Positions 7,158 to 15,888 are shown, counted from the stretch's first letter. The stretch: DNA of 35,814 nt from an uncultured Bacilli bacterium (GCA_947623625.1 CANQHD010000008.1:1-35814); one strand, 5' to 3'. A program made the numbers and translations. Notes: a model not told the origin generated them from the letters alone.

Positions 7158-7223
7158 TTTATCACTACCCTTTTCTTTTTCACCCACTTAAAACGAATGA
7201 TGGGCAAATAAAGATTTATTTAT

Positions 7224-7252
7224 ATTATAATTTTCCTTTTAAATATTGTCAA
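7224..7252 (-). promoter_or_regulatory. consensus sigma-A promoter of mnmA
   Basis: Minus strand TTGACA (7252-7247), 17-nt spacer, TATAAT (7229-7224): every base matches the consensus. The -35 box overlaps the last codons and stop of the upstream spoIIM gene. The leader to the TTG start is about 60 nt. Confidence 0.88.
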
Positions 7253-7869
7253 ACAAGACGAAGAAGTGTTGGTGCTAAAAAAACTTCCATCAGTGAAAGA
7301 AAACAAAAACCAATAAAAACAATTCCAAAAACTTGCCCATATCGCTTCATTGCTCTTTTTAAAGATAGATCTTTTTTAAAAAACAAAACTGCAACGAGCT
7401 TTCCTGAAAAGCGAAGAGCATAAAAGCACAAAAATATTGAAAGAAAAAGCCCTAAAATTTGATGAGGGAAAACATAAAAGAAGGCTTTTAAAATGCCTTT
7501 CCATTGATAAGTTAAGAGAATAGCTCCAACACTGAAGCCAAACAAAAATCCTTTTAAAAAATCATAAAATAAAATAAAGGGTACACCAATAATAGAAATT
7601 CCAAGTAACCAAATTAAAACAGCTGGTAGAACTTGATTTTTTAAGCTTTGAATAAAAGATGAGAGATAGTTTAGTTCATCCGTTGAAACGCTTTTAAAAA
7701 AGTTATCTAGACTTGACTGAATAATTTGTTTATCACTATTGGATAAAATAAGAGAAAAGACGATTCCTGAAAGAATTCCTGCAATGAGTAAAAGGATTAA
7801 AAATAAATATCTTCTTTTTTGAGCTGCAACAGAATTTTTTATCATTTTTGAGTGCGTTTTTAAATCCAT
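7249..7869 (-). CDS. spoIIM: stage II sporulation protein M (SpoIIM)
   Basis: Integral membrane protein; in B. subtilis SpoIIM is part of the SpoIIDMP machine that dissolves septal peptidoglycan and drives engulfment of the forespore. It has about five membrane segments, with the first after a basic N-terminus (KNSVAAQKRRYLFLILLL), and the family core LIWLLGISIIGVPFILFYDFLKGFLFGFSVG. 206 aa matches the family. Start ATG 7869 is preceded by AGGTGGAG; the ORF-track GTG overlaps that site. spoIID and spoIIP are not in the window. SpoIIM-like proteins also occur outside sporulation, but SpoIVB and YlbJ nearby support the assignment. Confidence 0.85.
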   Translation of the reverse strand: MDLKTHSKMIKNSVAAQKRRYLFLILLLIAGILSGIVFSLILSNSDKQIIQSSLDNFFKSVSTDELNYLSSFIQSLKNQVLPAVLIWLLGISIIGVPFILFYDFLKGFLFGFSVGAILLTYQWKGILKAFFYVFPHQILGLFLSIFLCFYALRFSGKLVAVLFFKKDLSLKRAMKRYGQVFGIVFIGFCFLSLMEVFLAPTLLRLV

Positions 7870-7929
7870 TTTCTTCTCCACCTCTACCCTACTTTATGAA
7901 AGAATTTTCTTAAATAGAAAGAGATTTAT

Positions 7930-7958
7930 TTTACAAAATTCGATTTCAATAGTATAAT
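7930..7958 (+). promoter_or_regulatory. promoter of the 30-aa membrane peptide
   Basis: TTTACA (7930-7935), 17-nt spacer, TATAAT (7953-7958), about 20 nt before the start codon at 7978. Confidence 0.65.
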
Positions 7959-7977
7959 TTTTGAAGAGGTGATAAGA

Positions 7978-8070
7978 ATGAACCAAACAGTTGTTAAAAT
8001 TGTATCTATTATTTTATTAATTGCTATGCTCGCAAGCGTTTTTAGTATTGTTGTTAGTGTTTTTTTCTAA
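7978..8070 (+). CDS. 30-aa single-span membrane peptide (DUF4044-like)
   Basis: Too short for the ORF track. The peptide has a short polar head (MNQTVVK) and one membrane helix (IVSIILLIAMLASVFSIVVSVFF). It has all the signals of a real gene: a good -35/-10 pair, GAAGAGGTGAT about 6 nt before the ATG, and a TAA stop 8 nt before the convergent neighbour ends. Short proteins with a similar tail pattern (LIxMLxSxxxxxxSxxF) are grouped as DUF4044 in Bacilli; that assignment is from memory of the pattern and needs a profile search. Function unknown. Confidence 0.7.
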   Translation: MNQTVVKIVSIILLIAMLASVFSIVVSVFF

Positions 8071-8077
8071 AAGCAAT

Positions 8078-8380
8078 TTATCTATCGATATATCCTTCTA
8101 CTTCAGGAATTAAATCTTTTAAATAGGCATTTTCTTGGGAATACTTATTTAAAATATCCTGAAGTCTTTTTTTATCATCTGCTAAATATAGAAGAAGAAC
8201 TCCTGCAATTCGTGCTGCTAATTTTTGATAAAAAATTTGAACGTCATATTCTGTCATCTGATATTTTTTAGCAAGATATGGAAAAGCCGTATCTTTAAAA
8301 ATATAATTAATATATGAAGTAACGATTTGCTCTAATTCTTTGTCTTTTTTTGTTATTTTTACTTTTGTCCAAACTTTCAT
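8078..8380 (-). CDS. conserved-looking hypothetical protein, 100 aa
   Basis: A soluble, helical 100-aa protein with no recognised domain: a basic N-terminus (MKVWTKVKITKKDKELEQ), a central helix with a hydrophobic stretch (KLAARIAGVLLLYLADDKKRL), and an acidic end. TGAGGA precedes the ATG. It is convergent with the 30-aa peptide and divergent from spoIVB, so it is probably monocistronic. The ORF is real by length, ribosome site and codon use; its role is unknown. Confidence 0.7.
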   Translation of the reverse strand: MKVWTKVKITKKDKELEQIVTSYINYIFKDTAFPYLAKKYQMTEYDVQIFYQKLAARIAGVLLLYLADDKKRLQDILNKYSQENAYLKDLIPEVEGYIDR

Positions 8381-8531
8381 ATTTTTTTCCTCACAATGTT
8401 ATTTATTATATCCATTTTTTTAAATTTTAAAAGATTTTTTACATCTTTTTCCTCTTTTTCCAAATATTTTCACACATTCATTTTTATTTTTAGAAAATAC
8501 TATGAATGTAGCTAAGAAAGGAGGTTATTTT

Positions 8532-9527
8532 TTGAAATTTAAAAATGCAATTTTAATTTTTATATTGTCTTTTTTAATTAGTATGCCCCAAACTGTTTTT
8601 GCTTATTCGAAAAACATTATTCCTGGTGGCGAGACGATTGGAATTGAAGTGAATTCTAAAGGCATTTTAGTTGTAGGTTTTTACAAAGTTAACGGAACAT
8701 ATCCTGCAAAAGATGCTGGTTTATCCATTGGCGATAAAATTATAAAAATCAATGAAAAAGCTGTATCTACAATTGATGAAATGGTCCAAGAAGTCAGTGC
8801 CATAAATAATGATGATAAAATCGACGTTACAATATCAAGAGAAGAAAAAGAATCCACTTTAACATTAGATTTAGTACAGGATGAACAAGGCATTTTAAAA
8901 ACCGGTCTTTTTGTTAAAGATACGATTACAGGACTTGGTACTTTAACATTTATTGATCCTACAACGAAGAAGTTTGGTGCTTTAGGGCATGAAATTCTTG
9001 AGAAGACAACTGCAAAAAAATTTGAAATAAAAGATGGTAAAATCTTTGAAGCCAATGTCGTTGGCATTACGAAGAGTGAAACAGGTCATCCTGGCGAGAA
9101 GAATGCAACTTATAATAAAGAAAATAAATTTGGTGCAATTGAAAAAAATATTGAATCGGGTATCTTTGGTACATATTTAAAAGATTTGCCTAATACGGAC
9201 ACATTAGAAGTAGCTACGCCTGATGAGGTCAAAATAGGACAAGCAAGCATTCGAACAGTCACAGCCAATAACACTGTCAAAGATTATTCAATTCGTATTT
9301 TAAAAATTAATAAAGAAGACACATCTAAAAATATTTTATTTGAAATCACCGATAATAATCTTCTATCAGAAACAGGTGGTGTTGTTCAAGGAATGAGTGG
9401 ATCTCCAATTGTTCAAAATAACAAAATAATTGGTGCTGTTACCCACGTTATTGTCAGTGATGCCAAAAAAGGATATGGAATCTTTATTACAAAAATGCTC
9501 GAAGATAGCGAACAAAAAGGAGAGTAA
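8532..9527 (+). CDS. spoIVB: SpoIVB serine peptidase (sigma-K checkpoint)
   Basis: Secreted, membrane-associated PDZ serine protease; in B. subtilis it is made in the forespore and cuts SpoIVFA, freeing SpoIVFB to activate sigma-K. Start TTG 8532 follows AAAGGAGG by 7 nt and gives a clean signal peptide (KFKNAILIFILSFLISMPQTVFA). A PDZ domain spans about residues 35-115, then the peptidase: His153 (GALGHE), Asp274 (EITDNNL), Ser289 (QGMSGSP), with the Asp-Ser distance of 15 residues known from B. subtilis. Upstream AATACTA resembles a sigma-G -10 box, but no clear -35 is seen. No spoIIIAA or spoIVFA-FB gene is adjacent, and it is surrounded by housekeeping genes. Confidence 0.93.
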   Translation: MKFKNAILIFILSFLISMPQTVFAYSKNIIPGGETIGIEVNSKGILVVGFYKVNGTYPAKDAGLSIGDKIIKINEKAVSTIDEMVQEVSAINNDDKIDVTISREEKESTLTLDLVQDEQGILKTGLFVKDTITGLGTLTFIDPTTKKFGALGHEILEKTTAKKFEIKDGKIFEANVVGITKSETGHPGEKNATYNKENKFGAIEKNIESGIFGTYLKDLPNTDTLEVATPDEVKIGQASIRTVTANNTVKDYSIRILKINKEDTSKNILFEITDNNLLSETGGVVQGMSGSPIVQNNKIIGAVTHVIVSDAKKGYGIFITKMLEDSEQKGE

Positions 9528-9565
9528 AAAAACACTTCAGAAGTCATTTCTTGAAATGTTTTTTT
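9526..9565. terminator. bidirectional terminator between spoIVB and the membrane protein
   Basis: Seven A, then CA-C-TTCAG, a 10-nt loop, and the complementary TTGAA-A-TG followed by seven T, giving a 15-bp stem with one mismatch and one wobble. It would serve both strands. The spoIVB TAA begins its left edge and the TGA of the convergent gene is in the loop. Confidence 0.8.
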
Positions 9566-10260
9566 CTCATTTTTTCAAAAGAGTTAAAATGAGATGTTCC
9601 ATATAAAATAATCATCATCCAAAAAATTGTCATTAAAAGTTCTTTAAGCTCTACACCAAGAATTGCTCCGCTTCGAACAAAAGTCATTAAAAATTGGTTC
9701 ACATAAGAAAGATAATATAAAATACCAATATTTAATATTATCTGGGCAAGAAAAGCGGATGATTTTATCTCTTTTTTTTCTGGATTATATTGATATAAGA
9801 AGCGACTGAGAATAAAAGAGATGATGGACGCTAAAAAGGCGATTTGAATCTCTTTACTTAAGTGAGATAAAAATAGACAAACTGGAAAAGTACAAAAGAA
9901 AAAGAGAGAATTTTCTAAAAGAAAAGATAAAAATGATTTTAAAAATTTTAAAATATTTTCTCGATTTTCTTGGTAAGTTGTTCCAAAGTAATTCAGAACA
10001 AAAAACTCTTCTAGTAAAAGAAAACTTGCCCCAAAAAGTTTAACCAATTTTGTTAATTTTAAAGTTCTTGTAAAGGAAAAAGAATAAATTCCAATGAGTA
10101 AAAAAATAAAAAGAAGAACTTTTGCTAAACGAAAAAGTAAGTTATAAAATTTTTTTTGAGAAAGAAAAGCATTTTTTCCTTCTAGAATAACAAGAAAGAG
10201 AACAGGAATTCCAAGAAGTAAAAAAATGAAGAAAAATTGTAAGAGCTTATTTAGATGCAT
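9544..10260 (-). CDS. polytopic membrane protein, unknown function
   Basis: About 238 aa with roughly six to seven hydrophobic helices, rich in Phe and Leu (FFFIFLLLGIPVLFLV, LLFIFLLIGIYSF, SLFFFCTFPVCLFL), no signal peptide and no motif I recognise. The gene follows xseB directly: the longest frame overlaps xseB by about 20 nt. I use ATG 10260, immediately after the GTG at 10263; GAGGA in the end of xseB is the only ribosome site, so the start is uncertain. It is the last gene of the nusB-xseA-xseB unit and ends at a terminator. Bacillus has ispA here; this protein has no DDxxD and is not ispA. Confidence 0.7.
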   Translation of the reverse strand: MHLNKLLQFFFIFLLLGIPVLFLVILEGKNAFLSQKKFYNLLFRLAKVLLFIFLLIGIYSFSFTRTLKLTKLVKLFGASFLLLEEFFVLNYFGTTYQENRENILKFLKSFLSFLLENSLFFFCTFPVCLFLSHLSKEIQIAFLASIISFILSRFLYQYNPEKKEIKSSAFLAQIILNIGILYYLSYVNQFLMTFVRSGAILGVELKELLMTIFWMMIILYGTSHFNSFEKMRKKHFKK

Positions 10261-10267
10261 CACAAGC

Positions 10268-10498
10268 TTATTTTTCCTCATCCACTTCAAAGTTTTCTAA
10301 AGTTCCGTCTTCTTGTACTATTTTTGAAAGAAGATCTGCTGCGCCTTTTAATTTTTCATCACAAAGTTTTGCCAATTTCATTGCTTGATTAAACTCATCA
10401 ATTGCAGTGTCTAAAGGAACTTCTCCACTTTCTAATTTTTTAACGATTCCCTCTAATTCTTCTAAATTTTCTTCGAATGTTTTTTCATTTTTTTCCAT
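10268..10498 (-). CDS. xseB: exodeoxyribonuclease VII small subunit
   Basis: A 76-aa helical protein that binds XseA to make exonuclease VII, which degrades single-stranded DNA to oligonucleotides. The conserved block FEENLEELEGIVKKLESGEVPLDTAIDEFNQAMKLAKLCDEKL is diagnostic of the family. The gap to the upstream xseA stop is 10 nt, with an AGGAGG-like site, as in the usual xseA-xseB operon. Confidence 0.96.
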   Translation of the reverse strand: MEKNEKTFEENLEELEGIVKKLESGEVPLDTAIDEFNQAMKLAKLCDEKLKGAADLLSKIVQEDGTLENFEVDEEK

Positions 10499-10508
10499 AA
10501 AATCCTCC

Positions 10509-11762
10509 TTATATTACTTGGGCACGAACAGTGCCATCTTTTAATTCTAATTCCAATTTGTCATTTTCTTTTAAATCTTTTATTGAAGTTACAACCTTAC
10601 TATCTTTTTTAACAATTGCATAACCTCTTTTTAAAGTGAGCAATGGATTTAATATTTCTAGTTTTTCTAAATATAAAATGTAGCGTTGTTGTTTTTTCAA
10701 TAAGATTTTTTCAGGTTCCTTAAAAAGAACTGTCCTTTTTATAAGATCGTATTGATAACGTTTGTCTTTAATTTGCTTTTGCATGGCCTTTAATAAGTTT
10801 TCATAAGCAAGATCAAACTTTTGTTCTTTAACGTGATAAAGCCCAAGTGGTTCTCTCATAATAGGTCTTGATACAATTTGATTGAGCCTTTGTTTTTGAT
10901 ATGTTAGACGATTGAGCATTGCTTTTTTAAGGCGTATTGTCAGCTGTAAAATATAGTTTCTTACGTCTTTTTGATTTGGAACTGCAAGTTCTGCGGCACC
11001 TGTTGGCGTAGGTGCTCGAAGATCAGCGACAAAATCTGCAATTGTATAATCAATTTCATGTCCGACAGCACTAATAATTGGAACAGAAGACTGATAAATT
11101 GCTCGAGCCACTATTTCTTCATTAAAAGCCCACAAGTCTTCGATACTTCCCCCACCACGACCGACAATTAAAACATCTAAATCATAATTTTTGGCATTCT
11201 CAATTTGTCTTACAATATCTTCTTTAGCATTTTCTCCTTGAACAAGTGCTGGAAATAAAATGACTTCTGTTAAAGGAAAACGTCTTTTTATTGTTGATAA
11301 AATATCTCGAATAGCAGCACCTGTTGATGCTGTAATAACTCCAATTCGTTTTGGAAGACGTGGAATTTTTTTCTTTTTACTTGAATCAAACAACCCTTCC
11401 ATTTCTAACTTTTTCTTGAGCTGTTCAAAGGCAACATACAAATTACCAATTCCATCTTCTTTCATTTCATTCACATAGATTTGATAAGCGCCATTTGCCT
11501 CATATACATTAACTTTTCCAATAATCAAGACTTTCATACCATCTTGAGGTAAAAATTGAACACGAAGGGCATTGGATGAGAACATAATCGCATTAATTCT
11601 CGATGTTTCATCTTTAAGAGTAAAGTAAAAATGTCCTCTAGTATGTGCTTTAAAATTAGAAATTTCTCCTCTTAAATAAACCTGCTGTAAATTCTCATCA
11701 TTATCAAGACGATATTTGATATAGCGGTTTAATTCGCTTACTGTAATATATTCTTCTTTCAT
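10509..11762 (-). CDS. xseA: exodeoxyribonuclease VII large subunit
   Basis: Catalytic subunit of exonuclease VII, a processive single-strand nuclease used in repair and recombination. An N-terminal OB fold (ITVSELNRYIKYRL then VYLRGEISNFKAHTRGHFYFTLKD) leads to the nuclease core with RIGVITASTGAAIRDI, VLIVGRGGGSIEDLWAFNEE and SAVGHEIDYTIADFVADLRAPTPTGAAE. A coiled-coil region follows, and a C-terminal segment containing LKRGYAIV. The 417 aa are slightly shorter than E. coli XseA. It is 9 nt downstream of nusB. Confidence 0.98.
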   Translation of the reverse strand: MKEEYITVSELNRYIKYRLDNDENLQQVYLRGEISNFKAHTRGHFYFTLKDETSRINAIMFSSNALRVQFLPQDGMKVLIIGKVNVYEANGAYQIYVNEMKEDGIGNLYVAFEQLKKKLEMEGLFDSSKKKKIPRLPKRIGVITASTGAAIRDILSTIKRRFPLTEVILFPALVQGENAKEDIVRQIENAKNYDLDVLIVGRGGGSIEDLWAFNEEIVARAIYQSSVPIISAVGHEIDYTIADFVADLRAPTPTGAAELAVPNQKDVRNYILQLTIRLKKAMLNRLTYQKQRLNQIVSRPIMREPLGLYHVKEQKFDLAYENLLKAMQKQIKDKRYQYDLIKRTVLFKEPEKILLKKQQRYILYLEKLEILNPLLTLKRGYAIVKKDSKVVTSIKDLKENDKLELELKDGTVRAQVI

Positions 11763-11771
11763 TTTTGACCT

Positions 11772-12176
11772 CTAATTCTTTTCATCTTTATGGCAAATTG
11801 AGTCCAAAACACCATTGATCATTTTAACGACTTTCTCATCACTATAAAGTTTTGAAAGTTCAATAGCTTCATTAATCACAACAGCACGAGGTGTATCTGT
11901 ATATTCTAATTCGTAAATAGCTAATAATAATATGGCTTGATCCACTTTAGATAATCTTTTTAATTCCCAATCTACTAAGTAAGAATTTGCAAGAGAGATT
12001 AAAGTTTCTCTTTCTTTTAAAACTCCCTTAAGGCAAGATGAGACAAATGGATCTGAATCCGTCATTTCACTTTGAATAACATCTTCAATCTCATAATCTA
12101 TTTTACTTTCTTCATAAATAAAGATTTTATAAAGAATATTGACAATATTTTTTCGCAATGTAGTTCTGTTTTTCAT
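11772..12176 (-). CDS. nusB: transcription antitermination factor NusB
   Basis: All-helical RNA-binding protein that joins NusE (S10) at boxA in rRNA leader antitermination complexes. The C-terminal family block is clear: WELKRLSKVDQAILLLAIYEL then PRAVVINEAIELSKLYSDEKVVKMINGVLDSI. The N-terminal part is more divergent but keeps the Arg-rich start (NRTTLRKNIVNILYKIF). 134 aa is normal. GTGGTGAT precedes the ATG. It heads the nusB-xseA-xseB run, which resembles the Bacillus order minus folD. Confidence 0.95.
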   Translation of the reverse strand: MKNRTTLRKNIVNILYKIFIYEESKIDYEIEDVIQSEMTDSDPFVSSCLKGVLKERETLISLANSYLVDWELKRLSKVDQAILLLAIYELEYTDTPRAVVINEAIELSKLYSDEKVVKMINGVLDSICHKDEKN

Positions 12177-12219
12177 TTTTTATCACCACTTTAATCATAA
12201 CAAAATTTTCTTATTTCTT

Positions 12220-14775
12220 CTAGTCATTACTTTGTTTTAATTCCTCTTTAATTTCCATTAAAAAGTTAAGAGCCTCAATGGGTGTCATATAAAGAGGATC
12301 GATTTCTTTTAATTTTTTGATAGTCTCATCATTATCTTCATGTATTTCTTCTTCATTAAGTGAAAAAAGACTTGTTTGCGTATAAACTCTTTCTTGACTT
12401 CCCTTTTGTTCATAAAAAGATAAAATTTCTTTTGCTCGTGCAATTAAACTTTTAGGAAGTGATGCAAGAGAGGCGACATTAATTCCATAGCTTTTATCCA
12501 CTGCTCCTTCTTTTACTTGATGTAAAAAGATAAGTTTGCCCTCTTCTTCTTGGGCAGAGACATGGACATTTTTTAAACGCGGCAAAGACTCATCTAAAGT
12601 CGTTAATTCATGATAATGTGTTGAAAAAAGTGTCTTACAGTGTACTTTATCATGAATATACTCAAGAATTGCTTGAGCAAGACTCATTCCATCATAAGTG
12701 GCTGTTCCTCTTCCTAATTCATCAAAGAGAATTAAACTGTTTTTTGTTGCCGCTTGAAGAGCATCATTTGCCTCTTTCATTTCAATCATAAAAGTCGATT
12801 CCCCACTCACTAAGTCATCACTTGCACCGATTCTCGTAAATATTTTATCAAATAGAGGTAACTTACAAGATGTGCAAGGAACAAAAGAGCCAATCTGCGC
12901 TAAAATAACAATAATAGCAAGCTGTCTCATATAAGTAGATTTACCTGCCATATTAGGGCCTGTAATTAACAAAATATCTGTATTTTCATCCATGATAATA
13001 TCGTTTTCTATATATTTTTCTCTCATGACTTGTTCAACAACGGGGTGTCTACTTCCTAAAAGTTCTAATTCATTTTTCTCTGTAATCATCGGTCTTACAA
13101 AGTGATAATCATCTGCAATTTGAGAGAATGCCTGAAGCATATCAATTTCTGCTAAAATACGTGCTGTTTTTTGTAAGGATGCAATATATCGCTTAACAAC
13201 TTCACGAATACCCATAAACAATTGATATTCTAGTTGAATAATTTTCTCTTCGGCTCCTAAAATAATATTTTCTTTCTCTTTTAATAGTGGCGTAACAAAT
13301 CGTTCACAATTTGAAAGCGTCTGTCTTCTCTCATAGCCAAATTCTTCTTTAATTTGACTAATTTGCCCCTTACTCACTTCAATATAATAACCAAAAATTT
13401 TATTATATCCAACTTTTAAAGTTCGAATACCGGTTCTTTCTTTTTCTTCTTGTTCAAATTGTAAAAGAAAGTCTTTTGATCCTGTTCGAACACTTCTTAA
13501 TGCATCCAACTCTTCATTATAACCATTTTTAATGAGTGAACCTTCTTTTACTGAGATAGGTGCATCTTCATTAATGGATTTTTCTAAAAGAGCGTATAAT
13601 TCTTCAAAAGTATCAATTTGAGTATCATATTTTAATTCTTCTAAAAGAGAAGCAATTGTTGGAAGAACTTTCAAAGAAGATTTTAACTGAAGCAAATCTC
13701 TGGCATTCAAATTTCCATATGCAACTCGTCCAGACAATCTTTCAAGATCATAAACTTTATCTAACGCTTCTTTTAAATCATCTCTTAAAATAAATTGAAC
13801 TCTGAGCGTTTCAACAAAGTCATAGCGCCTTTCGATTTTTTTTCGATCAGTTAGTGGGCTTTCAATGGATTGTTTTAAAAACCTGCTTCCCATTGCTGTT
13901 TTGCATCGATCTAAAAACCATAGGAGACTATTTTGACGTTTTCTAGCACGCAATGTTAACACAAGTTCCAAATTTTGAGCTGTATTTCCACTTAATAGCA
14001 AATGATCAGAGGGTGCAATCACATTGACTTGTTGTAAGTGCGATAAATCCCCTTTCTTGGTATCTAAAAGATAATAAAGTAAATGACGAACACCTGTAAT
14101 AACACGAACATCTTTTAGATGTTGATAAATTCTTTGATAATCATCTTGACTGTATAACTCATCTGTAATGGTTACCATTACTTGATGCGTTTCTCTTATC
14201 TTTTGAAGAAGAACCCGATCAAATTTATCATTAACAATCACTTCTTGAATACCTAAAAGGCGTATTTCTCTTATGAGATCCCCTTCTTCATGTGATAAGA
14301 TAGCACTATAAAACTCACCCGTTGAAATATCTGTATAAGACAAGACATAGCAATATTCAAAATCATAAATACTAGCGATAAAATTATTGTCTTTTGAGTC
14401 AATCATTCTATCTAATCTTGTTCCTTTTGTAATGACTTGAATGACATCTCGCTTCACCATTTCTTTTGTCGTCTTAGGATCTTCTAATTGCTCACAAATG
14501 GCGACTTTATACCCCTTTTCAATCAGCTTATCTAAGTATCCACTATAAGCTTTATAGGGAATACCACACATTGGAACTTTCTCTTCTAAACCAGCTTGTT
14601 TCCCGGTTAAGGCAAGCTCTAATTCTCGAGAAGCTAAAATCGCATCTTCAAAAAACATCTCATAAAAGTCACCCAGTCTAAAAAAGACAATACTATCTTC
14701 ATATTTTTCCTTTATCTGCATATACTGCCGCATCATAGGGCTTAACTTTTCTAAATCTACTTCACTACGTAACAT
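12220..14775 (-). CDS. mutS: DNA mismatch repair protein MutS
   Basis: Mismatch-recognition ATPase that acts as a dimer clamp on DNA and recruits MutL. The N-terminal mismatch-binding domain carries LGDFYEMFFEDA, with the stacking Phe and contacting Glu of the F-x-E motif. It is followed by connector, lever and clamp domains and the C-terminal ATPase: Walker A GPNMAGKST (near residue 605), Walker B LILFDELGRGT and the signature region STFMIEMKEA, then the FSTHYHELT motif. 851 aa is the MutS1 length. mutL is not adjacent, whereas in Bacillus it follows mutS. The start is the first ATG, with only a weak GAAGTG site; one a few codons later is possible. Confidence 0.97.
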   Translation of the reverse strand: MLRSEVDLEKLSPMMRQYMQIKEKYEDSIVFFRLGDFYEMFFEDAILASRELELALTGKQAGLEEKVPMCGIPYKAYSGYLDKLIEKGYKVAICEQLEDPKTTKEMVKRDVIQVITKGTRLDRMIDSKDNNFIASIYDFEYCYVLSYTDISTGEFYSAILSHEEGDLIREIRLLGIQEVIVNDKFDRVLLQKIRETHQVMVTITDELYSQDDYQRIYQHLKDVRVITGVRHLLYYLLDTKKGDLSHLQQVNVIAPSDHLLLSGNTAQNLELVLTLRARKRQNSLLWFLDRCKTAMGSRFLKQSIESPLTDRKKIERRYDFVETLRVQFILRDDLKEALDKVYDLERLSGRVAYGNLNARDLLQLKSSLKVLPTIASLLEELKYDTQIDTFEELYALLEKSINEDAPISVKEGSLIKNGYNEELDALRSVRTGSKDFLLQFEQEEKERTGIRTLKVGYNKIFGYYIEVSKGQISQIKEEFGYERRQTLSNCERFVTPLLKEKENIILGAEEKIIQLEYQLFMGIREVVKRYIASLQKTARILAEIDMLQAFSQIADDYHFVRPMITEKNELELLGSRHPVVEQVMREKYIENDIIMDENTDILLITGPNMAGKSTYMRQLAIIVILAQIGSFVPCTSCKLPLFDKIFTRIGASDDLVSGESTFMIEMKEANDALQAATKNSLILFDELGRGTATYDGMSLAQAILEYIHDKVHCKTLFSTHYHELTTLDESLPRLKNVHVSAQEEEGKLIFLHQVKEGAVDKSYGINVASLASLPKSLIARAKEILSFYEQKGSQERVYTQTSLFSLNEEEIHEDNDETIKKLKEIDPLYMTPIEALNFLMEIKEELKQSND

Positions 14776-14877
14776 ACTACTTCACTTCATTTCTCCATTT
14801 AATTTAACGTATCATACTTATGTTTGAGAGTCAACCCGTTTTTTATTTTTTCTCACACTTTTGGAATAAAGCAGCAG

Positions 14878-15888
14878 CTAAAGACTTTTTAACTTTTGAA
14901 TCGCATCTTTAAAGCTATCAATAGCGATCAATTTGATTTTGTACTTTTTCTTACTTATCTCTTTCTTACACTCTTCGTAATTATCTCCACTTGGAACTAA
15001 AAAGACATCTGCCTTTGCTTTCACTGCACCTCTTAATTTATAAATAACGCCACCAATTTCACCAACACTTCCATCCGTTTCAATCGTTCCTGTTCCCACG
15101 ATTTTAAGTCCTTTGGTTATGTCTTTTTTTACCAGCCGATTATAAATGGCAAGCGCTGTTGTAACACCACCACTTGGTCCTCCTTCTGCTGATTTAAAAT
15201 GAAGAGAAATTGCGGGATCCGTTTGATAATCATCTATCTCTTGTACAGCAATTCCTGTTAGTTTTTCGTTGTCTTTTGAGTAAATTACAACATCTTTCTT
15301 CTCTTTTTTATCATCTTTTTCTATCGTGAGGGAAAGAGTATCTCCTACTTCTTTTTCTTGAACTTTCATTCGATATAAATCAATGGAAGTCAAGTTCTCT
15401 CCATCCACTTTCAAAATTTTATCTCCAACTTCTAAAGGATTTTTATGAGACTTATCTACAAAATAAACATAAAAGTTTTTAGAAAGGACTTGATAAGTCT
15501 TATTTGCTTCTTGATAAGCATTAGAAATCGCATTTTGATTGGCTTGTTTTAAATCAAGTTGACTTCTAAAAAAGATATCTTTTTCACTCTCATCTTCTCC
15601 TAAAGTATACTCATCGGTTGAAACCACTTCCCAATCTTTATGAAACTTAGAGAGAATCATCATTGCCATAGTTCCTTTCCACTCACTTACGTATGCAAGA
15701 TGAAAACTTCCCTTTTTCACTTTTGTATTTTCAATCTCAATCCTCTTGTCAATTGGAATAATTCCTCCTCCTGTATAAATATAATAAGGAAGAGGAAAAG
15801 TAAGAAAAAGATAAAGTCCTACTAAAAGCAGTAAGAATTTCGCATTTTCTTTGATAAAATTTTTTCCATTTTGAATCCATTTTTTCAA
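14878..15888 (-). CDS. ylbL: Lon-like PDZ membrane protease (YlbL family)
   Basis: One N-terminal membrane helix (FLLLLVGLYLFLTFPLPYYIYTGGG), a PDZ domain (about residues 135-200, VGDKILKVDGENL), and a C-terminal Lon-type peptidase. The catalytic pair is visible: Ser239 in AEGGPSGG and Lys284 in IGGVIYKLRG, 45 residues apart as in B. subtilis YlbL. In that organism YlbL helps degrade the DNA-damage cell-division inhibitor YneA. The start is TTG 15888 with AAAGG 9 nt upstream. It is divergent from ylbJ, its operon neighbour in Bacillus, and lies upstream of mutS. Confidence 0.93.
   Translation of the reverse strand: MKKWIQNGKNFIKENAKFLLLLVGLYLFLTFPLPYYIYTGGGIIPIDKRIEIENTKVKKGSFHLAYVSEWKGTMAMMILSKFHKDWEVVSTDEYTLGEDESEKDIFFRSQLDLKQANQNAISNAYQEANKTYQVLSKNFYVYFVDKSHKNPLEVGDKILKVDGENLTSIDLYRMKVQEKEVGDTLSLTIEKDDKKEKKDVVIYSKDNEKLTGIAVQEIDDYQTDPAISLHFKSAEGGPSGGVTTALAIYNRLVKKDITKGLKIVGTGTIETDGSVGEIGGVIYKLRGAVKAKADVFLVPSGDNYEECKKEISKKKYKIKLIAIDSFKDAIQKLKSL

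Noticed and set aside
7158-7223. Riboswitch or T-box in the mnmA leader
   Set aside because: The leader is about 60 nt and shows no conserved element or terminator-antiterminator pair.
14806-14834. Promoter for mutS (TTGACT-17-TACGTT)
   Set aside because: The -35 is good but the -10 is poor at the right spacing, and TATGAT lies too close (12 nt). Left unannotated.
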